From: Pictodentalium vernedei
Lineage: Eukaryota > Mollusca > Scaphopoda > Dentaliida > Dentaliidae
Assembly: GCA_031216915.1 (NCBI GenBank)
Contig: CM062289.1
Location: forward strand, 449,878,866 to 449,942,865
DNA: 64,000 nucleotides
Direction of reading: 5' to 3'
Position numbers and translations under genes: made by a program. Positions 36,001-47,779 of this stretch are shown one piece after another. Below the pieces are notes generated by a model. That model did not search any database, was not told the DNA's origin, and saw nothing but the letters and a program-made list of their open reading frames with translations. Each line of letters begins with the position of its first letter. The first letter of the stretch is position 1.

Positions 36001-39000
36001 TAATAACGGCTAAAGCTGTGACCTTCTACCAGTAAGGGATGTCTTCACCAACTCAACTAAAACACTAAAAATCAAACGTCTTAAAATATGAAATTCAGCA
36101 AGATTCAGTACCCGTGAACCGACAATATTGGTAAAGGGAAGGTGAACTAACAGGCAGTAATAACGGCTAAAGCTGTGACCTTCTACCAGTAAGGGCTATC
36201 TTCACCAACTCAACTAAAACACTAAAAATCAAACGTCTTAAAATATGAAATTCAGCAAGATCCAACACCCGTGAACCGACAATATTGGTAAAGGGAAGGT
36301 GAACTAACAGGCAGTAATAACGGCTAAAGCTGTGACCTTCTACCAGTAAGGGATGTCTTCACCAACTCAACTAAAACACTAAAAATCAAACGTCTTAAAA
36401 TATGAAATTCAGCAAGATCCAACACCCGTGAACCGACAATATTGGTAAAGGGAAGGTGAACTAACAGGCAGTAATAACGGCTAAAGCTGTGACCTTCTAC
36501 CAGTAAGGGATGTCTTCACCAACTCAACTAAAACACTAAAAATCAAACGTCTTAAAATATGAAATTCAGCAAGATTCAGTACCCGTGAACCGACAATATT
36601 GGTAAAGGGAAGGTGAACTAACTGGCAGTAATAACGGCTAAAGCTGTGACCTTCTACCAGGAAGGACTGTCTTCACCAACTCAACTAAAACACTAAAAAT
36701 CAAACGTCTTAAAATATGAAATTCAGCAAGATTCAGTACCCGTGAACCGACTATATTGGTAAAGGGGACGTGAACAAACAGGCAGTAATAACGGCGAAAG
36801 CTTTCACCTTCTACCAGGAATGGATGTCTTCACCAACTCAACTAAAACACTAAAAATCAAACGTCTTAAAATATGAAATTCAGCAAGATCCAGTACCCGT
36901 GAACCGACAATATTGGTAAAGGGAAGGTGGACTAACAGGCAGTAATAACGGCGAAAGCTGTGACCTTCTACCAGGAAGGACTGTCTTCATCAACTCAACT
37001 AAAACACTAAAAATCAAACGTCTTAAAATATGAAATTCAGCAAGATTCAGTACCCGTGAACCGACAATATTGGTAAAGGGAAGGTGAACTAACTGGCAGT
37101 AATAACGGCGAAAGTTGTGACCTTCTACCAGGAAGGACTGTCTTCATCAACTCAACTAAAACCACTAAAAATCAAACGTCTTAAAATATGAAATTCAGCA
37201 AGAACCAGTACCCGTGAACCGACTATATTGGTAAAGGGAAGGTGAACTAACAGGCAGTGATAACGGCTAAAGCTGTGACCTTCTACCAGTAAGGGATGTC
37301 TTCACCAACTCAACTAAAACACTAAAAATCAAACGTCTTAAAATATGAAATTCAGCAAGATTCAGTACCCGTGAACCGACAATATTGGTAAAGGGAAGGT
37401 GAACAAACAGGCAGTAATAACGGCTAAAGCTGTGACCTTCTACCAGTAAGGGATGTCTTCACCAACTCAACCAGAACACTAAAAATCAAACGTCTTAAAA
37501 TATGAAATTCAGCAAGATTCAGTACCCGTGAACCGACAATATTGGTAAAGGGAAGGTGAACTAACAGGCAGTAATAACGGCGAAAGCTGTGACCTACTAC
37601 CAGGAAGGACTCTCTTCATCAACTCAACTAAAACACTAAAAATCAAACGTCTTAAAATATGAAATTCAGCAAGATCCAGTACCCGTGAACCGACAATATT
37701 GGTAAAGGGAAGGTGAACTAACAGGCAGTAATAACGGCGAAAGCTGTCACCTTCTACCAGGAATGGCTGTCTTCATCAACTCAACTAAACACTAAAAATC
37801 AAACGTCTTAAAATATGAAATTCAGCAAGATTCAGTACCTGTGAACCGACAATATTGGTAAAGGGAAGGTGAACTAACAGGCAGTAATAACGGCGAAAGC
37901 GGTGACCTTCTACCAGTAAGGGATGTCTTCACCAACTCAACTAAAACACTAAAAATCAAACGTCTTAAAATATGAAATTCAGCAAGATTCAGTACCCGTG
38001 AACCGACAATATTGGTAAAGGGAAGGTGAACTAACAGGCAGTAATAACGGCGAAAGCTGTGACCTACTACCAGGAAGGACTCTCTTCATCAACTCAACTA
38101 AAACACTAAAAATCAAACGTCTTAAAATATGAAATTCAGCAAGATTCAGTACCCGTGAACCGACAATATTGGTAAAGGGAAAGTGAACTAACTGGCAGTA
38201 ATAACGGCTAAAGCTGTGACCTTCTACCAGGAATGGCTGTCTTCATCAACTCAACTAAACACTAAAAATCAAACGTCTTAAAATATGAAATTCAGCAAGA
38301 TCCAACAACCGTGAACCGACAATATTGGTAAAGGGAAGGTGATTTAACAGGCAGTGATAACGGCTAAAGCTGTGACCTTCTACCAGGAAGGGCTATCTTC
38401 ACCAACTCAACTAAAACACTAAAAATCAAACGTCTTAAAATATGAAATTCAGCAAGATTCAGTACCCGTGAACCGGCAATATTGGTAAAGGGGAGGTGAA
38501 CAAACAGGCAGTAATAACGGCTAAAGCTGTCACCTTCTACCAGTAAGGGATGTCTTCACCAACTCAACTAAAACACTAAAAATCAAACGTCTTAAAATAT
38601 GAAATTCAGCAAGATTCAGTACCCGTGAACCGACAATATTGGTAAAGGGAAGGTGAACTAACAGGCAGTAATAACGGCGAAAGCTGTGACCTACTACCAG
38701 GAAGGACTCTCTTCATCAACTCAACTAAAACACTAAAAATCAAACGTCTTAAAATATGAAATTCAGCAAGATCCAGTACCCGTGAACCGACAATATTGGT
38801 AAAGGGAAGGTGAACTAACAGGCAGTAATAACGGCTAAAGCTGTGACCTTCTACCAGTAAGGGATGTCTTCACCAACTCAGCTAAAACACTAAAAATCAA
38901 ACGTCTTAAAATATGAAATTCAGCAAGATTCAGTACCCGTGAACCGACAATATTGGTAAAGGGAAGGTGAACTAACAGGCAGTAACAACGGCGAAAGCTG

Positions 39001-42000
39001 TGACCTTCTACCAGTAAGGGATGTCTTCACCAACTCAACTAAAACACTAAAAATCAAACGTCTTAAAATATGAAATTCAGCAAGATTCAGTACCCGTGAA
39101 CCGACAATATTGGTAAAGGGGAGGTGAACAAACAGGCAGTAATAACGGCGAAAGCTGTCACCTTCTACCAGGAATGGCTGTCTTCATCAACTCAACTAAA
39201 ACACTAAAAATCAAACGTCTTAAAATATGAAATTCAGCAAGATTCAGTACCCGTGAACCGACAATATTGGTAAAGGGAAGGTGAACTAACAGGCAGTAAT
39301 AACGGCTAAAGCTGTGACCTACTACCAGGAAGGACTGTCTTCACCAACTCAACTAAAACACTAAAAATCAAACGTCTTAAAATATGAAATTCAGCAAGAT
39401 CCAGTACCCGTGAACCGATAATATTGGTAAAGGGAAGGTGAACTAACAGGCAGTAATAACGGCGAAAGCTTTCACCTTCTACCAGGAATGGCTGTCTTCA
39501 TCAACTCAACTAAAACACTAAAAATCAAACGTCTTAAAATATGAAATTCAGCAAGATTCAGTACCCGTGAACCGACAATATTGGTAAAGGGAAGGTGAAC
39601 TAACAGGCAGTAATAACGGCGAAAGCTGTGACCTTCTACCAGTAAGGGATGTCTTCACCAACTCAACTAAAACACTAAAAATCAAACGTCTTAAAATATG
39701 AAATTCAGCAAGATCCAGTACCCGTGAACCGACAATATTGGTAAAGGGGAGGTGAACAAACAGGCAGTAATAACGGCGAAAGCTTTCACCTTCTACCAGG
39801 AATGGCTGTCTTCATCAACTCAACTAAAACACTAAAAATCAAACGTCTTAAAATATGAAATTCAGCAAGATCCAGTACCCGTGAACCGACAATGTTGGTA
39901 AAGGGAAGGTGAACTAACAGGCAGTAATAACGGCGAAAGCGGTGACCTACTACCAGGAAGGACTCTCTTCATCAACTCAACTAAAACACTAAAAATCAAA
40001 CGTCTTAAAATATGAAATTCAGCAAGATTCAGTACCCGTGAACCGACAATATTGGTAAAGGGGAGGTGAACAAACAGGCAGTAATAACGGCGAAAGCTGT
40101 CACCTTCTACCAGGAATGGCTGTCTTCATCAACTCAACTAAAACACTAAAAATCAAACGTCTTAAAATATGAAATTCAGCAAGATTCAGTACCCGTGAAC
40201 CGACAATATTGGTAAAGGGGAGGTGAACAAACAGGCAGTAATAACGGCGAAAGCTGTCACCTTCTACCAGGAATGGCTGTCTTCATCAACTCAACTAAAA
40301 CACTAAAAATCAAACGTCTTAAAATATGAAATTCAGCAAGATTCAGTACCCGTGAACCGACAATATTGGTAAAGGGAAGGTGAACTAACAGGCAGTAATA
40401 ACGGCGAAAGCTGTCACCTTCTACCAGGAAGGACTGTCTTCATCAACTCAACTAAAACACTAAAAATCAAACGTCTTAAAATATGAAATTCAGCAAGATT
40501 CAGTACCCGTGAACCGACAATATTGGTAAAGGGAAGGTGAACTAACAGGCAGTAATAACGGCTAAAGCTGTGACCTTCTACCAGTAAGGGATGTCTTCAC
40601 CAACTCAACTAAAACACTAAAAATCAAACGTCTTAAAATATGAAATTCAGCAAGATCCAGTACCCGTGAACCGACAATATTGGTAAAGGGAAGGTGAACT
40701 AACTGGCAGTAATAACGGCTAAAGCTGTGACCTTCTACCAGTAAGGGATGTCTTCACCAACTCAACTAAAACACTAAAAATCAAACGTCTTAAAATATGA
40801 AATTCAGCAAGATCCAACACCCGTGAACCGACAATATTGGTAAAGGGAAGGTGAACTAACAGGCAGTAATAACGGCTAAAGCTGTGACCTTCTACCAGTA
40901 AGGGATGTCTTCACCAACTCAACTAAAACACTAAAAATCAAACGTCTTAAAATATGAAATTCAGCAAGATCCAACACCCGTGAACCGACAATATTGGTAA
41001 AGGGAAGGTGAACTAACAGGCAGTAATAACGGCTAAAGCTGTGACCTTCTACCAGTAAGGGATGTCTTCACCAACTCAACTAAAACACTAAAAATCAAAC
41101 GTCTTAAAATATGAAATTCAGCAAGATCCAACACCCGTGAACCGACAATATTGGTAAAGGGAAGGTGAACTAACAGGCAGTAATAACGGCTAAAGCTGTG
41201 ACCTTCTACCAGTAAGGGATGTCTTCACCAACTCAACTAAAACACTAAAAATCAAACGTCTTAAAATATGAAATTCAGCAAGATCCAGTACCCGTGAACC
41301 GACAATATTGGTAAAGGGAAGGTGAACTAACAGGCAGTAATAACGGCGAAAGCTGTGACCTACTACCAGGAATGGATGTCTTCACCAACTCAACTAAAAC
41401 ACTAAAAATCAAACGTCTTAAAATATGAAATTCAGCAAGATTCAGTACCCGTGAACCGACAATATTGGTAAAGGGAAGGTGAACTAACAGGCAGTAATAA
41501 CGGCGAAAGCTGTGACCTACTACCAGGAAGGACTCTCTTCATCAACTCAACTAAAACACTAAAAATCAAACGTCTTAAAATATGAAATTCAGCAAGATTC
41601 AGTACCCGTGAACCGACAATATTGGTAAAGGGGAGGTGAACAAACAGGCAGTAATAACGGCGAAAGCTGTGACCTTCTACCAGGAATGGCTGTCTTCATC
41701 AACTCAACTAAACACTAAAAATCAAACGTCTTAAAATATGAAATTCAGCAAGATTCAGTACCCGTGAACCGACAATATTGGTAAAGGGAAGGTGAACGAA
41801 CAGGCAGTAATAACGGCGAAAGCTGTGACCTTCTACCAGGAAGGACTGTCTTCATCAACTCAACTAAAACCACTAAAAATCAAACGTCTTAAAATATGAA
41901 ATTCAGCAAGAACCAGTACCCGTGAACCGACAATATTGGTAAAGGGAAGGTGAACAAACAGGCAGTAATAACGGCGAAAGCTGTGACCTTCTACCAGGAA

Positions 42001-42505
42001 GGACTGTCTTCACCAACTCAACTAAAACCACTAAAAATCAAACGTCTTAAAATATGAAATTCAGCAAGATTCAGTACCCGTGAACCGACAATATTGGTAA
42101 AGGGAAGGTGAACTAACAGGCAGTAATAACGGCTAAAGCTGTGACCTTCTACCAGGAAGGACTGTCTTCACCAACTCAACTAAAACACTAAAAATCAAAC
42201 GTCTTAAAATATGAAATTCAGCAAGATCCAACACCCGTGAACCGACAATATTGGTAAAGGGAAGGTGAACTAACAGGCAGTAATAACGGCTAAAGCTGTG
42301 ACCTTCTACCAGTAAGGGATGTCTTCACCAACTCAACTAAAACACTAAAAATCAAACGTCTTAAAATATGAAATTCAGCAAGATCCAGTACCCGTGAACC
42401 GACAATATTGGTAAAGGGAAGGTGAACTAACAGGCAGTAATAACGGCGAAAGCTGTGACCTTCTACCAGGAAGGACTGTCTTCACCAACTCAACTAAAAC
42501 ACTAA
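33064..42505 (+). repeat. 157-bp satellite, about 60 tandem units
   Basis: AACTCAACTA recurs at 33064, 33221, 33378, 33535, 33692 and onward to 42487; 9423 bp / 157 gives 60 periods, with rare 1-bp indels (AAAACCACTA, AACTAAACACTA). The segment from CAACTCAACTAAAACACTAA through ATATGAAATTCAGCAAGAT and GTGAACCGACAATATTGGTA is nearly constant. The rest carries a few alternating states: TTCAGTAC/CCAGTAC/CCAACAC, CTAAAG/CGAAAG, TGTGACC/TGTCACC/TTTCACC, AGTAAGGGATG/AGGAAGGACTG/AGGAAGGGCTA/AGGAATGGCTG, CACCAAC/CATCAAC. These combine in many mosaics. I see no coding frame. Confidence 0.97.
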
Positions 42506-42576
42506 TAACTGATCGCCAAAAAATAATCAAAACTGGTAAGACGAAAATTGTAAATCTCAAACTTTTTCATTATACT
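42506..42576. other. Sequence after the last satellite unit
   Basis: The final unit breaks at ACACTAATAACTGATCGCC. The following 70 bp match no satellite unit and may be the original 3' end of the LINE or old flanking DNA. Confidence 0.35.
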
Positions 42577-42827
42577 TTAACCCTTTACCTAACATGAAAA
42601 GCAGACGACACTTGAAAAAAAAATTCTTGAATAACTAATTTTTTTCATTTTTTGTCTCAAAAACATAGGTTATGACCCCTCATTGGAACGAGCTCGACGA
42701 GCTCGTTCCAATGAGGGGTCATAACCTATGTTTTTGAGATAAAAAATGAAAAAAATAATGAAAATTAATTGACGATTTTTGAGAATAGCGCTGGCCGGTT
42801 TTGGCCGTTACGTTGGGTAAAGGGTTA
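42577..42827 (+). mobile_element. Hairpin MITE type I
   Basis: TTAACCCTTTACCTAACATG to GTTGGGTAAAGGGTTA (last base of the second TTAA changed). Perfect hairpin CCCCTCATTGGAACGAGCTCG, A, CGAGCTCGTTCCAATGAGG, continuing outward through CATAGGTTATG and GTCTCAAAAA. Confidence 0.94.
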
Positions 42828-43569
42828 TACATCAAACTAATTCTGCCTTCTTCTTTTAGCAGGTACACAGAGATGCTTTCTTTTTAATGACCAGCAACCC
42901 CTATGGAAACTATAACCGTCATTGAAAACAGTAACCGCCATGGAGTCTGAACATCCTCCGCTCCTTCCCTAGAAGTGGTCACCCACTTCAAGGGAGGCGA
43001 GCGTTGGTCCTGCACCCCGCTTCTGTCCCTTTTTGTGAGCGTCTGTAGAGCGCACATTTTACCCATCCAAATAGGTTACAATGCAGGCCTGCCCCTGAAC
43101 CAGGGAAGTTCGGATATTTCTTTGGGTGGTCCCCGAAAGGGGCCGCTGTTACTGTCGTCCTCCAGAACGCATCCAACTGAACAACCAGAACTAATCAAAG
43201 AGCCTGAGGCAGACTCTACTTGCCAATGATGGCTTACCATCTAAGCATCGCTCCACGACTTAACTAGAAGTGGCAGATTATACTTGCCTTAAAAACGCTA
43301 CAGCACCCTCAGGGAGAGATAGCACCTTTGTGAGAGGACTCACTCTCGCTCTGGTCTTCATCCAGGGGTTCAGTCATCTACTCGGAAAAGTCAACCCAAC
43401 AGCACTGACCTTCCAGCCTGGAACATCTGCCGAGTACCCCAACCCTTTTCCTCCTTTGCCACGCCCTGACATGCTGCTACCAAATATTACACAACCACGG
43501 AGGATCGAAAGGGGCTTGCCCCACAGCGTCCCTGCACGCTTTCGACGCTCGAAACCATTCTTCTTCGTC
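42828..43569. other. Unassigned; one 108-codon frame
   Basis: The plus frame 43270-43596 is open but proline-rich without a familiar motif, and its end overlaps a SINE, so I do not call it a gene. GAGCGTTGGTCCTGC near 42998 also occurs at about 15330, so part is repetitive. Confidence 0.35.
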
Positions 43570-43757
43570 TGGTGCACATGTCTTCAACCGCAGTAATCCT
43601 GCTTAAGCGGAGCTTGAGCAGAGTTAGACTGTTGAGGAGCTGACAGTTGCTCGTCGATGTTCGCTGGTTCTCTCCGGGTACTCCGGCTTCCTCCACCCGT
43701 AAAACTGTCACGGTCACGATTAGTCATTGTTCATAAGTATGTGACCTTAAACCCCAA

Positions 43758-43808
<51 letters not shown>

Positions 43809-43815
43809 ATATTCT
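43570..43815 (+). mobile_element. SINE, 5'-truncated
   Basis: It begins at GTGCACATGTCTTCAACCGC, then GGAGCTTGAGCAGAGTTAGA, GGTTCTCTCCGGGTACTCCG, GGCTTCCTCCACCCGTAAAA and CCAATAAATAAATA, with a tail to about 43810. The A and B boxes are missing. Confidence 0.87.
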
Positions 43816-43876
43816 CAATTAAATTTCATATGAAGAAAAAGCGCAGCGCAGCAGTTCCCAGCTTTTAACGCAGTGG

Positions 43877-44420
43877 ATAATAATAATAATAACACTTTGA
43901 CCGGTATAAAAGGAATGGAAGTCCGTAGGAACGTTAGTCCCTCTGGACTATTATTCCGGCGGACTACTATTCCTAGAAATGTTAGACCTAGGACTATAAT
44001 TCCGCGGAATAATAGTCCAGAGGGACTAATTTTCCTACGGACTTCCATTCCTGTTACACCGGCCATTAAGTTGTCACGGTTCTCAGGTGAGAAGGCCTTG
44101 ATTAGCCATGTGTTCCTAACTCTCTTCACATTCTCACGACTCTTCTCTCCTCCAAACACTCGGAGACGAACTACCTGATGACATCCAGTGCCCCATTCTT
44201 CCAAATCTCTCCGATAAGCAAACTAACCGTCTCCATTGTGTCACCCACTAACCACACGACCTTCATTCTCCTATCCCACTTCCCCATTATACTCCCAGTG
44301 AATCTTATTGCTGGACTGGTGTTTTGGACATTCTAGTAGAAAGTGTTCCAGGGTCTCCACCACGCCTAAATTACACATCTGGCACTAATTTTCACTGCTT
44401 TTCCCCCAAAGTAACAGGCG
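43877..44420 (-). pseudogene. LINE family C 3' end with C-terminal Cys/His motif
   Basis: In minus sense, near 44.37-44.30 kb: QMCNLGV, VETLEHFLLECPKH; then a conserved non-coding stretch (in plus order AACACTCGGAGACGAACT, GAGAAGGCCTTG) and an (ATT)n tail (plus ATAATAATAAT at 43879). The same downstream block recurs at 63.8 kb. A foldback has inserted near the tail. Confidence 0.82.
43911..44062. mobile_element. Foldback element inserted in the LINE 3' end
   Basis: Arms of about 58 bp (43911-43968, 44005-44062). The outer ends are CCGGTATAAAAGGAATGG and CCATTCCTGTTACACCGG; inner stem GTCCCTCTGGACTATTATTC. The middle has more copies of GGACTA-type words. Compared with the copy at 63.8 kb it interrupts the block next to CCGG. 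Confidence 0.85.
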
Positions 44421-44652
44421 GAGATTAGGGGAAAATTATGACAGCAGAAAATAAATCGGGGACCCACACTTTTACTCTCCTGGAAATTAATTCTTCACAT
44501 ATAGAATTCTGCACATATAGTACTGTGATCACAAAAGCGGAGAGCGAATTTCAATCGGATCGCGATTGGAAATATGAAAGCATTATATTTCAGATAATAT
44601 TTTCGTTTCTTTTTCTTGATTCAGTCTCGATTTTGCAGTTATTATTCATCCG
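44421..44652. other. No gene or repeat recognised
   Basis: A 72-codon plus frame here has no recognisable feature. Confidence 0.3.
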
Positions 44653-45265
44653 TTAAACCCTGGTGGTAAGTTCCATGTCAGTTCAATGGAAGCAACTGGA
44701 AGAGTCCATATTCATTATTTGGGGGTGGACCACCTGTTAATATTTTTAACGTGCAGCCGCAAGGCTGCTCGTTAAAAATATTGATTGGTCTACCCCACAC
44801 ATTCACTTAAGAGTCATCCTTCTTAATGAAATGCGGTGGCTCAGTGGTAGACTGTTGGACTTCAATGCTAGAGGTCCCGCCCGAGTTCGATACCCGTCCG
44901 GGACGACCCGCGTTATGTCCTTGGGCAAGGCACTTTATCCCGGTTGCCTACACGGGGGCACGATGACGTCGTTTACTAAGGCGTACTGCACGTCGATAGA
45001 GCACATGTCTTCAACCGCTGTAATCCTGCTTGAGTGGAGCTTGAACAAAGTTAGAATGTTGAGGAGAAGACAGTTGCTTGTCGATGCTCGGTGGTTCTCT
45101 CCAGGTACTCCGGCTTCCTCCACCCATAAAACTGCCACGGTTACGATTCGCCATTGAGCATAAGTATGTGATGTTAAACACCAATAAATAATAAATACTT
45201 AATGAAATTATGACGGATATAATGTTCATGTCCGGAAAAGCGGATTCTCTGTTTGAATGCATTAA
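44653..45265 (-). mobile_element. Hairpin MITE family B, split by a SINE
   Basis: From TTAAACCCTGGTGG to GAATGCATTAAC. The inner hairpin is AATATTTTTAACGTGCAGCC with AAGGCTGCTCGTTAAAAATA. In reverse it matches the copy at 51382-51601, including GAAGAGTCCATATTCATTAT and GTCTACCCCACA. The sequence resumes after the SINE at TTATGACGGATATAATG. Confidence 0.82.
44822..45208 (+). mobile_element. tRNA-derived SINE, full length, with 11-bp target duplication
   Basis: CTTAATGAAAT flanks both ends (44822-44832 and 45198-45208). SINE body 44833-45197: A box GTGGCTCAGTGG (44836-44847), B box near 44883 (GAGTTCGATAC), GTCCTTGGGCAAGGCACTTT, then GTACTCCGGCTTCCTCCACC and an AATAAATAATAAATA tail. The best complete copy of this SINE family here. 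It is younger than the MITE it interrupts. Confidence 0.95.
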
Positions 45266-46156
45266 CACTTACGCTACCGAAAGCGACTATTGTCATATAT
45301 TATATCTCACGTGACCTTCTAGGCTCCTGATTGGACGAATGCTGCACCCCTATTTCGTGTAGTTTGCATTCACAGAACTGACCAGGCACTACATCCAGGC
45401 ACTACACGTTTTCTATTTTTAGCACACTACTATATCAGTTTTCTTTTCATACTAAGTGAATAAAACTAATCAGCCTAAATTTAAATATCGATTCAGAGAG
45501 GCACAACATCCACAAAACGACCCGGAAAGATATCATTGTGGAAAAATGTATCGCTTTTCCATTGTTGAAGTCACATTTTCCGAGGCGTTCATTTTATTCC
45601 TTGAGAAGATGATCCATATCTCGTTTCGAAGAGAATGATCCATACCTGGGTACAACTTTCATGAGAACGCGCGTCCGGATATGAAAAATCGTTTGTTTCG
45701 CTGCTCATATTATTTCGCTATTTAATTGTATGTTTTGGGCAGTAAACGAATAAATAATGGAATTCATTTGAATCTTCAGAGTTTTGCATCCCGTACTTAC
45801 CCATTCGGTAATGTATATGTGTGACAAATGTGTGGAAATTATCAAACTGCGTTGTCAAATTTCGAAAAGTTTAGCTTCCATTCGCGAGTTGCGCGATTTT
45901 AGAATACACAGTTCGGTTTGGGGGAAATGTTTTGTTTACCCTTGCCGACCGATTCAAAATTTGTCTTCTGCTCATATCAATAATCCAAGTTAGCGTTTTG
46001 TACCGAGAATGACAGCTTCAAATTGTGATTTAAACTACAATCGATTTGACTACATGGTATTTTTTTCTATATAACGCTGGTTGGTAGGGGTGCTACCTTG
46101 GTAACCGATTGACAAATCGGACAGATGTTTTTCTTGATGGGTGTTCGATATAATAT
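45266..46156. other. No gene or repeat recognised
   Basis: Several 60-70 codon frames without motifs. Confidence 0.35.
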
Positions 46157-46303
46157 AAGGATTAGTGCATGTCTTGTCGTTGACTACGCCCATATAGTGG
46201 CCAGTGAGGTGGTGTAGTTCCCCCCGCTTCGCGTCGGGAACTACACCACCTCACTGGGCACTATATGGGCGTAGTCAACTCCAAGCCATGCACTATTCCT
46301 TAA
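46157..46303. repeat. Foldback, about 65-bp arms
   Basis: GTTGACTACGCCCATATAGT and GAGGTGGTGTAGTTCCC face their mirrors GGGAACTACACCACCTC and ACTATATGGGCGTAGTCAAC around a short tip. Outer parts (ATTAGTGCATG / CATGCACTATT) also pair. Confidence 0.9.
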
Positions 46304-46350
46304 ATATTTTATGATGATTATCTGTACGTTCTGGTCTGCGCAGATCAAAC

Positions 46351-46415
46351 CTACCATCTGAATAATTGTTGGAAAGGGCTCAGAGAGCCCTTTCCAACAA
46401 TTAATCAGATGATAG
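46351..46415. repeat. Foldback, 31-bp arms
   Basis: AATTGTTGGAAAGGGCTC, loop AGA, GAGCCCTTTCCAACAATT; outer CTACCATCTGA / TCAGATGATAG. It lies 50 bp from the larger foldback. Some 90 bp to the right is GTAAAGGGTTAA (about 46506), a MITE-like right end. Confidence 0.88.
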
Positions 46416-46514
46416 AGTTTCAAGTAAGTCATAAATTTTATTACACCAACTCGCAGACAGTCATACATAGATGTCCTCCATATATGGATAAAGTAGGCTT
46501 GGCAGTAAAGGGTT

Positions 46515-46857
46515 AATGCAGTCTTAGGGGACGCGGTGGCTCGGTAGATAGAGGTGCAGGATGCAAGCCGAGAGGTCCTCGGTTCCAATCCCACCTGCGG
46601 CAACCGCGTTGTGTCCTTGGGCAAGACACTTCACCCCCATTCCCCTCGTGGGGGAACGGTGGCGTTGTGTACTAAGGCGTACTGTACGTCGATCGTGCAC
46701 TTGTCATCGACCAATGCTAACCCTGCTTGTGTGGAGTTAGTATGTTGGGGAGCTGACAGCTGCTCGCCGTTGCCCGGTGGTTCTATCCGGGTACTCCGGC
46801 TTCCTCCACCCGTAAAACTGTCGTGGTCATGATTAGCCATTGTGCAGAAATATGTAA

Positions 46858-46889
<32 letters not shown>

Positions 46890-46895
46890 GCAGTT
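46515..46895 (+). mobile_element. tRNA-derived SINE, head type B
   Basis: The 8-bp repeat AATGCAGT flanks it (46515-46522; about 46887-46894). A-box region GTGGCTCGGTAG, B box GGTTCCAATCC (46581-46591), GTCCTTGGGCAAGACACTTC, GTACTCCGGCTTCCTCCACC and an AAATAAATAAATA tail. The body matches the 44.8-kb SINE, but the tRNA head is different. Confidence 0.93.
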
Positions 46896-47454
46896 TTATT
46901 TTTAAATGGGTTTCAAAAGAGAATTAGTAGTCAAAAGTTCAAACTGAGTGGGAAAACTGGAAAAAGCCAGCTTCTGTATTTTTATACAACTCTACAGGAA
47001 AATGCCTGAACTTTATGACATGCGCACATCGATGATATAAATTCGCCAGCATCTCGAAAATTGTATTTTCGTATGATATTCCCATACCGTTTGGTGTTAA
47101 ATTTAGGCTAAATTTGAGCTTTAGGAAATTAAGGGGAGCGAACTTTACTATAAATCTCTTCCAATGATGAAATATGTTAGCCATGCAGTGCACGATTTCG
47201 TGAATAGCAACAAACTATTTCCCAATCTAAAAATAATCATACATATCAAAATGTGTCTCCTCTTCGCGCCCGAAGCAGTAAAAAAACATAATCGCATCAA
47301 AAGTCACAAGAGACAGAATACTGTCGAGTCAGATATCTATACACCAACAATTATTGTCTATTATTGGAGCCAGTTATATATCAAGATAATTTGATCAACT
47401 GGTGAAGAAGTCAAGACTCTCCAATTTTTCTGGATTTGTTTCTAATGAAACATA
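46896..47454. other. No gene or repeat recognised
   Basis: A 76-codon plus frame (47164-47394) shows no motif. Confidence 0.3.
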
Positions 47455-47541
47455 TAGCGACCGGGATGAGACAGCTACGGTAGCGTATTAGCGCCACTAA
47501 AATTTAATTTTCTCAAATTCTTAAACTGTTATAACAGTTTA
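47455..47541 (-). repeat. Repeat related to 49960-50060
   Basis: Ends in TTAAACTGTTATAACAGTTT. In reverse it shares GCAGTTTAAGAATTTG-like text and the ATTAAATTTTA and CTGCCGTAGACAG-type words with 49985-50060. Confidence 0.5.
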
Positions 47542-47779
47542 ATCCTTTACCTAACACGAAAAGTAGCAAATAAAATTCTTGAATAACTAATTTTTTCATT
47601 TTTTGTCTAAAAAACATAGGTTATGACCCCTCATTGGAACGAGCTCGACGAGCTCGTTCCAAAGAGGTGTCATAACCTATGTTTTTGAGACAAAAAATGA
47701 TAAAAATAATGAAAATTAATTGGCGATTTCTGTGAATAGAGTTGGCCGGTTTTTCACGTTACGTGAGGTAAAGGGTTAA
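47539..47779 (+). mobile_element. Hairpin MITE type I
   Basis: TTAATCCTTTACCTAACACG to GAGGTAAAGGGTTAA. The left arm has CATTGG, the right arm CCAAAGAGGTG, so arm pairing is broken at a few places. It sits directly against the 3' tail of the LINE fragment on its right. Confidence 0.9.

Noticed and set aside
33064..42505. CRISPR array
   Set aside because: The units are 157 bp with no alternation of short repeat and unique spacer, the genome is clearly animal, and the variation is a mosaic of a few states.
33064..42505. Hammerhead ribozyme in the satellite
   Set aside because: I looked for the CTGATGA and GAAAC core on both strands of the unit and did not find it.
43270..43596. 108-codon plus-strand frame as a gene
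   Set aside because: Its end runs into a truncated SINE, it has no known motif, and similar frames occur by chance in this window.
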